Notes: generated by a model from the letters alone, not told the origin. A stretch of DNA of 64,000 nt from Lacrimispora sphenoides (GCF_900105215.1 NZ_FOIP01000001.1:3164501-3228500); one strand, 5' to 3'; positions 52,908 through 62,473 are shown, counted from the stretch's first letter. Translations and numbers: made by a program.

Positions 52908-52952
52908 AAAACAGGCCGCAGCGTAAGTCCTTAAGCTGCGGCCTGTTTTATT
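52908..52952 (+). terminator. Terminator of cotJABC
   Basis: ACAGGCCGCAGC (52911-52922) pairs with GCTGCGGCCTGT, then TTTATT. Confidence 0.88.
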
Positions 52953-52996
52953 GTGTCAATTTACATGCTTTTACTCCAAAATTTTCCTTTATTCGA

Positions 52997-53025
52997 TTGA
53001 CGGAGGCTGTTTATACTAGTAGAAT
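52997..53025 (+). promoter_or_regulatory. Promoter of the FtsA-like gene
   Basis: TTGACG, 17 bp, TAGAAT; 35 bp before the ATG. Confidence 0.7.
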
Positions 53026-53060
53026 AAAAGACAAATATACAAGAGAATGGGGCATTATTT

Positions 53061-54995
53061 ATGGATAACAGACATAGTATTTTGACAGACACACTTCCGG
53101 ATCAGGCTGTTTTCGCTCTGGATATTGGAACCCGGAGCATCATCGGTATGGTGGGCATGCCTGACGGGGACAGAATTCATATCGTTGCCATAGAGAGAGC
53201 CGAGCACACAAAACGGGCGATGATTGACGGCCAGATCGAGGATATCGATCAGGTGGCAAAGATCGCAGGCCAGGTCAAGGACAGGCTGGAAAAAAAGCTT
53301 GGGTGCAGGCTTGACAAGGTCTCTGTAGCTGCCGCCGGAAGAGCGCTGAGGACAGAAAGCGTGACATATGAGATGGAGCTTTCCAGACCTCAGAAGATCG
53401 ATATAGAATCCGTCAGCCGCTTAGAGGCAGGTGCAATCAGTGAAGCAGAAAAATTATTTATGAATAGAGAAGACAAGGATTCGGACCGGCAGTTTTACCT
53501 GGTTGGCTATACGGTAAGCCGCTATTACCTGGATAACTACATGATATCCAATCTGATCGATCATCATGGACGGGTTCTGAAAGCCGATATTATAGCAACC
53601 TTTCTTCCTACAGAGGTGGTGGAAAGCCTTTATGCGGCCATGAATAAAATCGGCCTGGAGGTAGCGAGCCTTACTTTGGAGCCCATTGCCGCCATCAATG
53701 CTGCAATACCTCAAAATATCCGCCTGCTGAACCTGGCAATGGTAGATATAGGAGCAGGAACTTCAGACATTGCAGTCTGCAGGGATGGCTGCGTGACCGG
53801 CTATACCATGGCCATACTTGCCGGAGACGAGATCACAGAAACCATTATGAAGGAGTATCTGGTTGATTTTGATACCGCGGAAAAGATCAAGTCAGAGATT
53901 GACGAAGGGGCTGAGCTTCATTTTACGGATATCCTGGGATTTGAACAAGTAATCACGCGGGAATCCATCTTTGAGTGCATCAAAGAAGCGTCTTCCAGGC
54001 TTTGCGAGGAAATATCAGCAAAAATCCTGGAGGTAAACGGAGGGATGCCGTCGGCCGTATTCCTGGCAGGGGGAGGAAGCAGGCTATCCGGTTTAAAAGA
54101 GGGGATTGTAGAGCATTTAAAGATTGACCCCAAACGGGTTGCCATTGCAGGAAACAATTTTAAAATCAATGCCTATTCCGATGAGTATGACCTTGAGAAT
54201 CCGGAATTTGCAACTCCTCTCGGTATCGTTATTTCTGCAGGCTTCAGCATTGTCAATGACAGCTTCCGCGTCATATTAAATGACAGGCCGGCCAAGCTCT
54301 TTCGAAACGGCAGCTTTACTGTTATGGATGTGCTGATGATGAACGGATATAATTATCAGGATATGATCGGGCGTTCCGGTCAGAATCTGGTGGTGAGTGT
54401 CAATGGAAAAAGAACAGTCTTTTATGGAGAGAAAGCAGAGCCGTCTGTCTTAACGCTCAATGGAGAAAAAACTCAGCTTTCTGATCCGGTACATACAGAG
54501 GACTGGATCGTATTCATACCTGCCACCCGCGGAAAAAACGCTTCCGCTATGCTCTCCGACGTGGCAGAGCTTGGAAAAGGAAACAATGTTCTGGTAAACG
54601 GCGAGGAGGCGAAGGCAGATGCGCCCCTGGAATCCGGTGACAGCATTGTAATAGAAACAACGGCAGCTGAAATAAAGGAAGAGCCGGAGGAAGCCGATTC
54701 CAGCCTTCATAAGTCGTCCTCCGGTACAGATCAAGACCGTCAGACAGGTAATAAACAGGGAGAAAAGAGCCGTGAGAGTAAGGGGAAAATCACGTTTTTT
54801 CTGAATAACAACCCCCTGACTCTTCCCTTAAAGCCGGATCACCGGCCCTATTATCTGATGGACATGCTGGAATATTCCGGACTGGATTTTAAAAACGTAA
54901 CCGGACAGGTGGTATTAGAGGTAAATGGGGAAAGTGGATATTTTCAGCAGGAATTACATAGCAGGGACCAAATCATGATCTATCAGGTCAAATAG
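53061..54995 (+). CDS. FtsA-like actin-fold ATPase with C-terminal ubiquitin-like modules
   Basis: 644 aa, longer than FtsA (~420). Actin-fold motifs: VFALDIGTRSIIGMVG (phosphate 1), VDIGAGTSDIAVCRDG (phosphate 2) and FLAGGGSRLSGLKEGI (adenosine). From ~residue 430 it is all-beta with short Val-Asn-Gly units (VVSVNGKRTVFYGE, NVLVNGEEAKADAPLESGDSIVIE) and a final TLPLKPDHRPYYLMDMLEYS module. No amphipathic FtsA tail. Probably links to membrane assembly or division; exact role unknown. Confidence 0.8.
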   Translation: MDNRHSILTDTLPDQAVFALDIGTRSIIGMVGMPDGDRIHIVAIERAEHTKRAMIDGQIEDIDQVAKIAGQVKDRLEKKLGCRLDKVSVAAAGRALRTESVTYEMELSRPQKIDIESVSRLEAGAISEAEKLFMNREDKDSDRQFYLVGYTVSRYYLDNYMISNLIDHHGRVLKADIIATFLPTEVVESLYAAMNKIGLEVASLTLEPIAAINAAIPQNIRLLNLAMVDIGAGTSDIAVCRDGCVTGYTMAILAGDEITETIMKEYLVDFDTAEKIKSEIDEGAELHFTDILGFEQVITRESIFECIKEASSRLCEEISAKILEVNGGMPSAVFLAGGGSRLSGLKEGIVEHLKIDPKRVAIAGNNFKINAYSDEYDLENPEFATPLGIVISAGFSIVNDSFRVILNDRPAKLFRNGSFTVMDVLMMNGYNYQDMIGRSGQNLVVSVNGKRTVFYGEKAEPSVLTLNGEKTQLSDPVHTEDWIVFIPATRGKNASAMLSDVAELGKGNNVLVNGEEAKADAPLESGDSIVIETTAAEIKEEPEEADSSLHKSSSGTDQDRQTGNKQGEKSRESKGKITFFLNNNPLTLPLKPDHRPYYLMDMLEYSGLDFKNVTGQVVLEVNGESGYFQQELHSRDQIMIYQVK

Positions 54996-55017
54996 GATTT
55001 AAAGGAGAAGGATTAAC

Positions 55018-57090
55018 ATGTTAATGGTTATGAAAAGGGATGGCGCGGAAGCGGACTTTGATTTATCAAAGGTCAAGGAAGCCATGAAAAAGGCATTTAC
55101 TGCAACCGAAAAGTATTATACGGATAGCATTGTGGAATTGCTGGCCTTAAGGGTTGCCTCTGATTTTAAGGATAAGATGAAGGAGGGGCTGATTGCTGTG
55201 GAGGATATCCAGGATAGCGTGGAAAAGGTGCTGGAAGAGACTGGATATACAGATGTGGCAAAGGCCTATATCCTGTACCGGAAGCAGAGAGAAAAGATCA
55301 GGAGCCTGGGAGCAACCACTCTTGATTATAAGGATGTGGTGGATAACTACGTAAAGGTAGAGGATTGGCATGTAAAGGAGAATTCCACGGTCACCTATTC
55401 TGTGGGAGGCTTGATCCTTAACAATTCCGGAGCGGTGACGGCAAACTACTGGCTTTCTGAAATTTACGATAAAGAGATCGCGGATGCTTACCACAGAGGT
55501 GATATCCATATCCATGACCTTTCCATGTTAACAGGATACAGCTGCGGCTGGTCTTTAAAAAAGCTTCTGCTGGACGGGCTTGGAGGGATTACCGGAAAGA
55601 TTACAGCCTCTCCGGCAAAACATTTGGCTACTCTTTGCAATCAGATGGTTAATTTTCTCGGAATTATGCAAAATGAATGGGCTGCTTCCCAGTCCTTTTC
55701 ATCCTTTGATACATACCTGGCGCCTTTTGTCAGGGCTGATGGTCTTTCTTATGACAAGGTTAAAAAATGCATGGAGGCTTTTGTGTTTGGAGTCAATACG
55801 CCAAGCCGCTGGGGAACCCAGGCACCGTTTTCCCATATTTCCCTGGATTTAACGGTTCCTGAGGATATGAGAGAGGAAAAGGCCATTGTCGGGGGGCGGC
55901 GAATGGACTTTACCTATGGGGACTGCCAGACCGAAATAGATATGGTAAACCGGGCGTTTTTAGAAACCATGCTGGCCGGAGATGCAGGCGGTATGGGATT
56001 TCAGTATCCGATTCCGGTTTATGGACTGTCTGAGGATTTTGACTGGTCCGACACTGAGAATAGCCGACTTTTGTTTACTTTAGCATCTCATTATGGAACG
56101 CCTTACTTTTCCAACTATATCAGGGGCGGCCAGGTACCGGGGGATGTGAGGATCTCCTATCATGGCGTGACTCCGGATTTTACGAAGCTGCGCAATAAGG
56201 CAGGGGGGTTCTTCGGATATGGAGAGAATACCGGATCCATTGGTGTGGTCACCATAAATCTTTCCCGAATCGGATATTTAGCCACCGATGAAGCAGATTT
56301 TTACAAACGTCTGGATCAGGTGGCGGATATTGCGGCCAGATCCTTGAAGATTAAACGGGATGTCATCGGCAGACTTTTAAAGAATGGGCTTTATCCATAC
56401 ACGGCTTGTTATCTGGAAAACTTAGAAAACCATTTTTCTTCCATGGGCGTGATTGGAATGAACGAGGCAGGGCTTAACGCTTCCTGGCTTAAATCCGGAT
56501 TGCAATCTCAAAGGACAAGAGATTTCGCGGCGGATGTGCTGATGCATTTAAAAAAGAAGCTGATCGGTTATCAGCTGGAGTATGGAGATTTGTACTGCCT
56601 GGAAGCGACTCCGGCGGAATCGGCAGCCTACCGTCTGGCAATGATCGACAGGAAGGAATTTCCGGAGATTAAGACAGGCGGAATGGCAGGAGATGTTCCT
56701 TATTATACCAACAGCACCAAGCTTCCCTCTGATTTTGGAGGTACACTTAAAGAAGTTCTTGAAAACCAGAATACTGTCCAGCCTCTTTATACGGCCGGCA
56801 ACGTATTTTCCGTCTACATGGAACAGGAAGCAGAAGATTGGAAAAAGATTCGGGACTCTTTGAGGAAGATGGCGGAGAATTACGATATTCCATATATGAC
56901 CTTTACACCGGTGTATTCCATCTGCCAGACCTGCGGATATCTTTCCGGAAGAGAGGAAACCTGTCCGAAATGCGGGAAACAGACAGACGTATACAGCAGG
57001 ATCGCCGGATATTACCGTCCCGTACATGACTGGAATGAAGGAAAACTCCAGGAGTTTAAAAATCGGAAAATGATGAAGTTGGAAGACTGA
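55018..57090 (+). CDS. nrdD: Anaerobic (class III) ribonucleoside-triphosphate reductase
   Basis: 690 aa. Begins with the ATP-cone (MLMVMKRDGAEADFDLSKVKEAMKKAF). Glycyl-radical motif RIAGYYRPV with Gly664, preceded by a zinc site CQTCGYLSGREETCPKC. Makes deoxyribonucleotides without oxygen and needs the activase NrdG, which is not adjacent. Followed by a terminator. Confidence 0.95.
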   Translation: MLMVMKRDGAEADFDLSKVKEAMKKAFTATEKYYTDSIVELLALRVASDFKDKMKEGLIAVEDIQDSVEKVLEETGYTDVAKAYILYRKQREKIRSLGATTLDYKDVVDNYVKVEDWHVKENSTVTYSVGGLILNNSGAVTANYWLSEIYDKEIADAYHRGDIHIHDLSMLTGYSCGWSLKKLLLDGLGGITGKITASPAKHLATLCNQMVNFLGIMQNEWAASQSFSSFDTYLAPFVRADGLSYDKVKKCMEAFVFGVNTPSRWGTQAPFSHISLDLTVPEDMREEKAIVGGRRMDFTYGDCQTEIDMVNRAFLETMLAGDAGGMGFQYPIPVYGLSEDFDWSDTENSRLLFTLASHYGTPYFSNYIRGGQVPGDVRISYHGVTPDFTKLRNKAGGFFGYGENTGSIGVVTINLSRIGYLATDEADFYKRLDQVADIAARSLKIKRDVIGRLLKNGLYPYTACYLENLENHFSSMGVIGMNEAGLNASWLKSGLQSQRTRDFAADVLMHLKKKLIGYQLEYGDLYCLEATPAESAAYRLAMIDRKEFPEIKTGGMAGDVPYYTNSTKLPSDFGGTLKEVLENQNTVQPLYTAGNVFSVYMEQEAEDWKKIRDSLRKMAENYDIPYMTFTPVYSICQTCGYLSGREETCPKCGKQTDVYSRIAGYYRPVHDWNEGKLQEFKNRKMMKLED

Positions 57091-57132
57091 AATCAGAAGC
57101 CGAACCTACATAATGAGCAGGATTTCATGATC

Positions 57133-57170
57133 AAAATCCCGGTTTTTTTTAGGAAAGCCGGGATTTTCTT
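57133..57170 (+). terminator. Terminator of nrdD
   Basis: AAAATCCCGG pairs with CCGGGATTTT; followed by CTT. Confidence 0.8.
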
Positions 57171-57268
57171 CGTTGTCAAAGGGGATGATAGGCCGGTGCC
57201 TGGAAAAGAAAGTGGTGCTTGGAAAATTATAGATAAATAAAAGTGTCATTGTTTGTTAAATATGTACA

Positions 57269-57297
57269 TTGAAAAAAGAGTAGGGATATGCTAGCAT
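57269..57297 (+). promoter_or_regulatory. Promoter of the sugar-acid operon
   Basis: TTGAAA, 17 bp, TAGCAT; followed at once by the palindromic operator. Confidence 0.65.
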
Positions 57298-57314
57298 ATA
57301 TACAAGGTGTTAGG

Positions 57315-57326
57315 TTTGTATACAAA
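57315..57326. promoter_or_regulatory. Palindromic operator, likely for the GntR regulator at 58353
   Basis: TTTGTATACAAA is a perfect palindrome matching the TnGTnnnACnA pattern of FadR-subfamily GntR sites, placed just after the predicted transcription start. A weaker GTTTGGATACAT follows 18 bp later. Confidence 0.6.
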
Positions 57327-57407
57327 TTTTATAGTTTGGATACATATCGAAACACAGATAAGATGAAATAACTGACCCCAAATAATAAGTAAAGGAGAGA
57401 TTGAATC

Positions 57408-58211
57408 ATGAATTTAGCAAACCAGTTTTCCCTTGATGGAAAAGTTGCATTAGTTACAGGTGCTTCCTATGGCATTGGATTTGCCATTGCAAAAGGTCTT
57501 GCAGCAGCAGGCGCAACTATTGTTTTTAATGATATCAAGCAGGAATTAGTTGATAAGGGAATTGCCGCATACAAGGAAGAGGGAATTAAGGCTCATGGTT
57601 ATGTATGTGACGTTACCGATGAAAATGGCGTAAATGCTATGGTAGCTCAGATCGAGAAGGAGGTCGGCGTGATCGACATCCTGGTAAACAATGCAGGCAT
57701 TATCAAGCGTATCCCTATGTGCGATATGACCGCCGAACAGTTCAGACAGGTAATTGACGTTGATTTGAACGCTCCATTTATCGTTGCCAAGGCTGTTATT
57801 CCGTCCATGATTAAAAAAGGCCACGGAAAGATCATCAACATCTGCTCTATGATGTCCGAGCTTGGCCGTGAGACCGTATCCGCATATGCAGCTGCAAAGG
57901 GCGGACTTAAGATGCTGACAAAGAACATTGCATCTGAGTACGGTGAATTCAACATTCAGTGTAACGGCATTGGACCTGGTTACATCGCAACTCCTCAGAC
58001 AGCACCGCTGCGCGAGACTCAGGCTGATGGTTCCAGACATCCATTTGACCAGTTCATTATTTCTAAGACTCCGGCAGGACGCTGGGGAGAAGCAGAGGAT
58101 CTTTCAGGTCCTGCAGTATTCCTTTCCTCTGACGCTTCCAACTTTGTCAACGGACATATCCTGTACGTGGACGGCGGTATCTTAGCTTACATTGGCAAAC
58201 AGCCACAGTAA
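57408..58211 (+). CDS. SDR oxidoreductase, gluconate 5-dehydrogenase/KduD type
   Basis: 267 aa. VTGASYGIGFAIAKGL (NAD loop), NNAGIIKRIPMCDMT, and YAAAKGG catalytic Tyr/Lys. The closing HILYVDGGILAYIG is typical of Ga5DH/KduD. Interconverts a keto-sugar acid (5-ketogluconate or 5-keto-4-deoxyuronate type) with its alcohol. AAGGAGAG precedes the ATG. Confidence 0.9.
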   Translation: MNLANQFSLDGKVALVTGASYGIGFAIAKGLAAAGATIVFNDIKQELVDKGIAAYKEEGIKAHGYVCDVTDENGVNAMVAQIEKEVGVIDILVNNAGIIKRIPMCDMTAEQFRQVIDVDLNAPFIVAKAVIPSMIKKGHGKIINICSMMSELGRETVSAYAAAKGGLKMLTKNIASEYGEFNIQCNGIGPGYIATPQTAPLRETQADGSRHPFDQFIISKTPAGRWGEAEDLSGPAVFLSSDASNFVNGHILYVDGGILAYIGKQPQ

Positions 58212-58266
58212 TAGTCAGTTTTCAGTAATCAGATCCGGCCCTTTTTCCCCGGCCGGCTCTGGAGTT

Positions 58267-58319
58267 AAAAATATGACCATGATGTCTGCTTTCAGGGCGG
58301 AGGTCATGGCATATTTTTT
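58267..58319 (+). terminator. Terminator between the SDR and GntR genes
   Basis: AAATAT-CCATGA pairs with TCATGG-ATATTT, ending in TTTTTT. Confidence 0.75.
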
Positions 58320-58352
58320 AACAGGCCTAATATAGAGGACGGAGAGGGTTCA

Positions 58353-59054
58353 ATGGAAGGAAAGACCAAAACCTATAAAAACCGCGGTGAGTTGGTGTTT
58401 GAAACGTTAAAGCAGGAGATTCTGGACCTGGAATTAAAGCCCGGACAGATCATAAGCGAAAATGAAATCTGTGAACGGTTTGGCGTATCCCGGACGCCTG
58501 TCAGGGAAGCAGTAAGAAGGCTTCAGGAACAGGGCTTTGTCAATTCGGTTCCATATTCCGGCACACAGGTAACGCTTTTGAATCTGGATACGATTAAGCA
58601 GATGATATACATGCGTGTTGCGGTGGAAACCATGGTCATGCGGGATTTTGTGAATATGGCGACGCCTCTCTGGATGGAAGAAGTCAGGTATCTGATCCGC
58701 AAGCAGCAGGCTCTGATTCAGGAAAAGGGATTTGAACCGGAGCAGTTTTACCGTATGGATGCGCAGATGCATGCCATTTGGTATCAGGCTACCGGCAAAC
58801 AAAAACTTTGGGATATGATACAGGCCCAACAGTTACATTATACAAGGTTCCGTATGCTTGACTTTGTAACTGAGACGGATTTTACCAGAATCATCAGGGA
58901 GCACACAGAGCTTTTTGAACTGCTGGAGAAAAAAGACATCGATGGCCTGGAGCGGTCCCTCAGAGAACATCTGTATTACAGTATGAAGAGAATGAAGTAT
59001 CAGATAGAAGTAGAATATAAAGACTATTTTGAGCAGGAAGAGCAGGAGGACTGA
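58353..59054 (+). CDS. GntR family regulator, FadR/FCD subfamily
   Basis: 233 aa. N-terminal winged helix (SENEICERFGVSRTPVREAVRRLQEQGFV) and an FCD effector domain with metal-binding His/Asp (DAQMHAIWYQA, HTELFELL, REHLYYSMKRM). Probably binds the TTTGTATACAAA site and a sugar acid. The next gene starts 2 bp later. Confidence 0.92.
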   Translation: MEGKTKTYKNRGELVFETLKQEILDLELKPGQIISENEICERFGVSRTPVREAVRRLQEQGFVNSVPYSGTQVTLLNLDTIKQMIYMRVAVETMVMRDFVNMATPLWMEEVRYLIRKQQALIQEKGFEPEQFYRMDAQMHAIWYQATGKQKLWDMIQAQQLHYTRFRMLDFVTETDFTRIIREHTELFELLEKKDIDGLERSLREHLYYSMKRMKYQIEVEYKDYFEQEEQED

Positions 59055-59056
59055 TC

Positions 59057-59851
59057 ATGGCGAATGTATCAATAGCTATAAGAAACCAGAATGGTGAAGT
59101 AAAGGCAACCGTATTGGGAGAGGATCAGGCAATCCTCGTGTTTGAAGGAGAATACGTAGAAGGAGATGCCATCGTATTCAAAACAGATAAAACAGGCGCA
59201 CATTATGTAGTACGCATTGATGACTGCATGGATGAATCCTTTGTTTATCTGACAAAGGAGGAAGTAGTTTATACCATACCTTTTGGTGAGAAAAAGATTT
59301 CCTATAACCCGGAAGCCTTTACAGGGGAGCGTCATTATCTGACCATTCGGGAAGCCTTTGACTATGAGGCAGACATTTACAGGAACCTGGCAAAGAATGT
59401 CATGGACCAGCACGGAGATACAGGCTGTTTCCCTCATGCTTTTGCCAATGTGGAAACCAGAGGAGAAGCGGTGTTTGCGGCACGCAATGCCATTGACGGC
59501 GTTCTCGCCAACGAATCCCATGGTGCATGGCCTTATGAATCATGGGGAATCAACCGTCAGGATGATGCGGAAATGACCCTGGACTTTGGCCGCCCTGTAG
59601 ATTTTGATAAGATTGCTTTGTATACACGCGCAGATTTCCCGCATGATAACTGGTGGGTAAAAGCGAAGCTAACGTTTTCCGATGGAACGGAAGAGGTAGT
59701 GGAAATGGAAAAGAGCGTGAAGCCTCATCTGTTTTCTTTGGAAAGAAAGAATATCACATGGGTGAAGTTAAGCGAACTGATAAAAGCAGATGATCCTTCC
59801 CCATTTCCAGCCCTTACTCAGATTGAGGTTTACGGAAAAGATTCTAAATAA
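59057..59851 (+). CDS. Cytoplasmic discoidin-like (F5/8-type C) protein of the sugar-acid operon
   Basis: 264 aa, no signal peptide. Residues ~1-95 form an all-beta domain; ~130-262 resemble an F5/8 C or NPCBM-type domain (NAIDGVLANESHGAWPYESWG, then MTLDFGRPVDFDKIALYTRADF). These domains usually lie outside the cell, so a cytoplasmic version in a two-gene unit with GntR is odd. It may bind an intracellular sugar; function unknown. Confidence 0.7.
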   Translation: MANVSIAIRNQNGEVKATVLGEDQAILVFEGEYVEGDAIVFKTDKTGAHYVVRIDDCMDESFVYLTKEEVVYTIPFGEKKISYNPEAFTGERHYLTIREAFDYEADIYRNLAKNVMDQHGDTGCFPHAFANVETRGEAVFAARNAIDGVLANESHGAWPYESWGINRQDDAEMTLDFGRPVDFDKIALYTRADFPHDNWWVKAKLTFSDGTEEVVEMEKSVKPHLFSLERKNITWVKLSELIKADDPSPFPALTQIEVYGKDSK

Positions 59852-59870
59852 GAATGTAAGAATGGAAGGA

Positions 59871-59917
59871 AAAGTGTCAGAATGAATCCGGATGACGGTC
59901 ATTCCGGCACTTTTTTT
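59871..59917 (+). terminator. Terminator after the discoidin-like gene
   Basis: AAAGTG...AATGA pairs with TCATT...CACTTTTTTT. Confidence 0.8.
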
Positions 59918-60067
59918 CATAAGCTGAACATTCCCTTATAGCTTTGCAGATTCTTTGTTTCTAATTTTGGCATTCTTGAGAAAAAATAGAAATACCTCTT
60001 TTCCTTTTCCATTTATTCAGGTAAAATATAGGCAGTGTTCATTAATCACTCATAAGGAGGAAAACAG

Positions 60068-61000
60068 ATGGAACTTTTGTTTCTGGAGCCTGTGTTTATG
60101 GAGGCCATCTGGGGAGGTACCAGACTTCGGGATGTATTTGGCTATGAGATACCAAGCGATACTACCGGAGAATGCTGGGCGATCAGCGCCCATGAGAACG
60201 GGGAATGTAAAATTGCAGGAGGCATCTATGACGGCAGGCGGCTTAGCGACCTGTGGAAGGAGAAACCGGAGATATTCGGGAATTATCCCGGAGACAAGTT
60301 TCCCCTTTTGGTTAAGATTATTGATGCGAAAAAAGATTTAAGTATCCAGGTTCATCCCGATGATTTATATGCCAAAATCCATGAAAACGGCTCCCTTGGA
60401 AAAACAGAGTGCTGGTATATTCTGGATTGTGAGCCGGGAACTGAGATTGCGATCGGCCATCATGCCAGGGACCGGGAAGAGATGGAAGCCATGATACGGG
60501 ATCACCGGTGGAAGGAATTTATCCGGACTGTTCCAATCAAAAAAGGAGACTTTTTCCAGATCGAGCCTGGCTGTCTGCATGCCATCAAGGGTGGGACTCT
60601 GGTATTGGAGACTCAGCAGAGCAGTGATATCACGTACCGTGTATATGATTATGACCGTTTATCCAATGGAAAACCAAGGCAGCTTCATGTGGAACAGAGC
60701 ATTGCTAATATAAGAGCGCCTTTTGAGGAAGAACAGGCTGTTCCGAAAACAGAGAAAGTACCAGGCGCAGTGCACACGCATTTAGTGACCTGCAAGTTTT
60801 ACTCCGTAGATAAATATGATATTGACGGTGTCTTTACAAAAGAGTTCGGAAATTATTTTACCAATGTAAGCGTGATAAGCGGAAAAGGGTCGGTAAACGG
60901 GATTCCTTTGGAGGCAGGACAGCATTTCATCGTACCGGAAAAAAGCGGAGAGTGCAGATTTGAGGGAAAGATGTCTATCATCTGTTCCAATCCAGAGTAA
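60068..61000 (+). CDS. manA: Mannose-6-phosphate isomerase (type I)
   Basis: 310 aa, the short Firmicutes form. Zinc-ligand regions are SIQVHPDDLYAKIHE and EPGCLHAIKGG. Interconverts mannose-6-P and fructose-6-P. AAGGAGG precedes the ATG. Paired with a fructokinase, so both feed fructose-6-P. Confidence 0.93.
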   Translation: MELLFLEPVFMEAIWGGTRLRDVFGYEIPSDTTGECWAISAHENGECKIAGGIYDGRRLSDLWKEKPEIFGNYPGDKFPLLVKIIDAKKDLSIQVHPDDLYAKIHENGSLGKTECWYILDCEPGTEIAIGHHARDREEMEAMIRDHRWKEFIRTVPIKKGDFFQIEPGCLHAIKGGTLVLETQQSSDITYRVYDYDRLSNGKPRQLHVEQSIANIRAPFEEEQAVPKTEKVPGAVHTHLVTCKFYSVDKYDIDGVFTKEFGNYFTNVSVISGKGSVNGIPLEAGQHFIVPEKSGECRFEGKMSIICSNPE

Positions 61001-61016
61001 AAGGAGGCAAATGAAT

Positions 61017-61901
61017 ATGAGACTTGGAGCATTAGAGGCAGGCGGAACAAAGATGGTTTGTGCCATAGGTAACGAAAACGGTGAGATTATTGAGCGTGTT
61101 TCCATACCTACTGAGACACCGGAGATCACCATGCCGAAGCTTATTGAGTATTTTAAAGATAAGGAAATAGAAGCCCTGGGAATCGGCTGTTTCGGCCCAA
61201 TTGACTTAAACCGGAATTCGGAGACCTATGGCTATATCACTACCACCCCAAAGCTTGCCTGGGCCAACTATAACATTGTAGGAGTCTTAAAAGAAGCCCT
61301 AAATGTCCCGGTTGGATTTGACACAGATGTGAATGGCTCTGCTTTGGGGGAAGCTACCTGGGGGATTACAAAGGGCCTGGAAAACAGTATGTATATCACC
61401 ATCGGAACCGGTGTCGGGGCAGGAATCATCACCAATGGAATGCTGCTTCACGGCATGCTGCATCCGGAAGGAGGGCATTTGCTGCTGGCAAAGCATCCGG
61501 ATGATGATTATGAGGGAAAATGTCCTTATCACAAGACATGTATGGAAGGCCTGGCCTCAGGACCTGCCATAGAAGCCCGATGGGGAAAGAAGGGCGCAGA
61601 GCTGGCTGACCGAAAAGAAGTGTGGGAATTAGAAGCATATTACATCGCTCAGGCTCTGGTGGATTATATTATGATTCTTTCTCCTCAGCGCATTATTCTG
61701 GGCGGAGGAGTCATGCATCAGGAACATATAATGCCTTTGGTAAGAGAAGAAGTGAAGCGCCAGCTGGCCGGATATATCAAGACAAAAGAGCTTGAGGACA
61801 TCGAGCATTACATCGTTTTTCCCAGCTTAAATGATAATCAGGGAATCATGGGAGCCCTAAAGCTGGCTATCAATGAATATCAGCTGGAAAATAGAGGATA
61901 A
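61017..61901 (+). CDS. scrK: ROK-family fructokinase
   Basis: 294 aa from the ATG 9 bases after AGGAGG; an ATG two codons earlier is too close. ALEAGGTKMVCAIG phosphate loop, DTDVNGSALGEATWG catalytic Asp, and the zinc-binding HPDDDYEGKCPYHKTC of the fructokinase branch. Starts 16 bp after manA. Confidence 0.92.
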   Translation: MRLGALEAGGTKMVCAIGNENGEIIERVSIPTETPEITMPKLIEYFKDKEIEALGIGCFGPIDLNRNSETYGYITTTPKLAWANYNIVGVLKEALNVPVGFDTDVNGSALGEATWGITKGLENSMYITIGTGVGAGIITNGMLLHGMLHPEGGHLLLAKHPDDDYEGKCPYHKTCMEGLASGPAIEARWGKKGAELADRKEVWELEAYYIAQALVDYIMILSPQRIILGGGVMHQEHIMPLVREEVKRQLAGYIKTKELEDIEHYIVFPSLNDNQGIMGALKLAINEYQLENRG

Positions 61902-62000
61902 TTGCCAATTTTCTCCTAGTGAAATTCCATTTCCTGTATGTTAAGATACATTTTGTAACAGAAATGTAATAATTACGTAACAAATAAGGAGGATATTACC

Positions 62001-62399
62001 ATGAGAAAATTACCAGTATTCGTTTTAGCAGCAGCAACCGTACTTACTGTAGCAGGTGTACCTATGACCGCTCAGGCAGCAACCTGCTCGGTGTCAACAA
62101 GCAATTGCATTAACCTTTCAAACTGTTTTGGACAGTCTGGGGATCTTAACAGCATCTTAAGCAAGCTTGGCTGCAACAGCGGCAACGGTAATAGCTGCAG
62201 CAACGGTACGGACTGTACTACTGGTTCCAACTGCGCCAATGGTTCCAACTGCTCCAACGGTTCCACTTGCACAAAGGGAGCTACCTGCTCTGGCGGTAAC
62301 TGTTCCAACAGCAAGAACAGCAGCTCTTGTTCTAAGACTAAGGGTGCAACCACAAACAATAGCCGTCAGTGCAAGTCATCTTACGGATATTGGAGATAA
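62001..62399 (+). CDS. Secreted protein with Cys at every sixth residue
   Basis: 132 aa. Signal peptide to about residue 28 (VPMTAQA-A). The mature core spaces Cys every six residues with NGS/TGS between (CSNGTDCTTGSNCANGS and on), which could form a stack of disulfides or a beta-solenoid. AGGAGG precedes the ATG. No family recognised; it is not the SCIFF peptide, and no radical-SAM gene is near. Confidence 0.7.
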   Translation: MRKLPVFVLAAATVLTVAGVPMTAQAATCSVSTSNCINLSNCFGQSGDLNSILSKLGCNSGNGNSCSNGTDCTTGSNCANGSNCSNGSTCTKGATCSGGNCSNSKNSSSCSKTKGATTNNSRQCKSSYGYWR

Positions 62400-62419
62400 T
62401 TATTTTTACGTTTTTTAAT

Positions 62420-62450
62420 GGGTCGGATCCTATGTGTCCGGCCCCTTTTC
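62420..62450 (+). terminator. Terminator of the Cys-repeat gene
   Basis: GGGtCGGA pairs with TCCGgCCC, then CCTTTTC. Confidence 0.75.
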
Positions 62451-62473
62451 TATGAATCTTTGGATTTTGCATT

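Noticed and set aside
55018..57090. Missing nrdG next to nrdD as a sign of loss
   Set aside because: nrdG is often elsewhere in the genome; absence from this window says nothing.
62001..62399. SCIFF-type RiPP precursor
   Set aside because: It has a Sec signal peptide, is too long, and no radical-SAM maturase is nearby.
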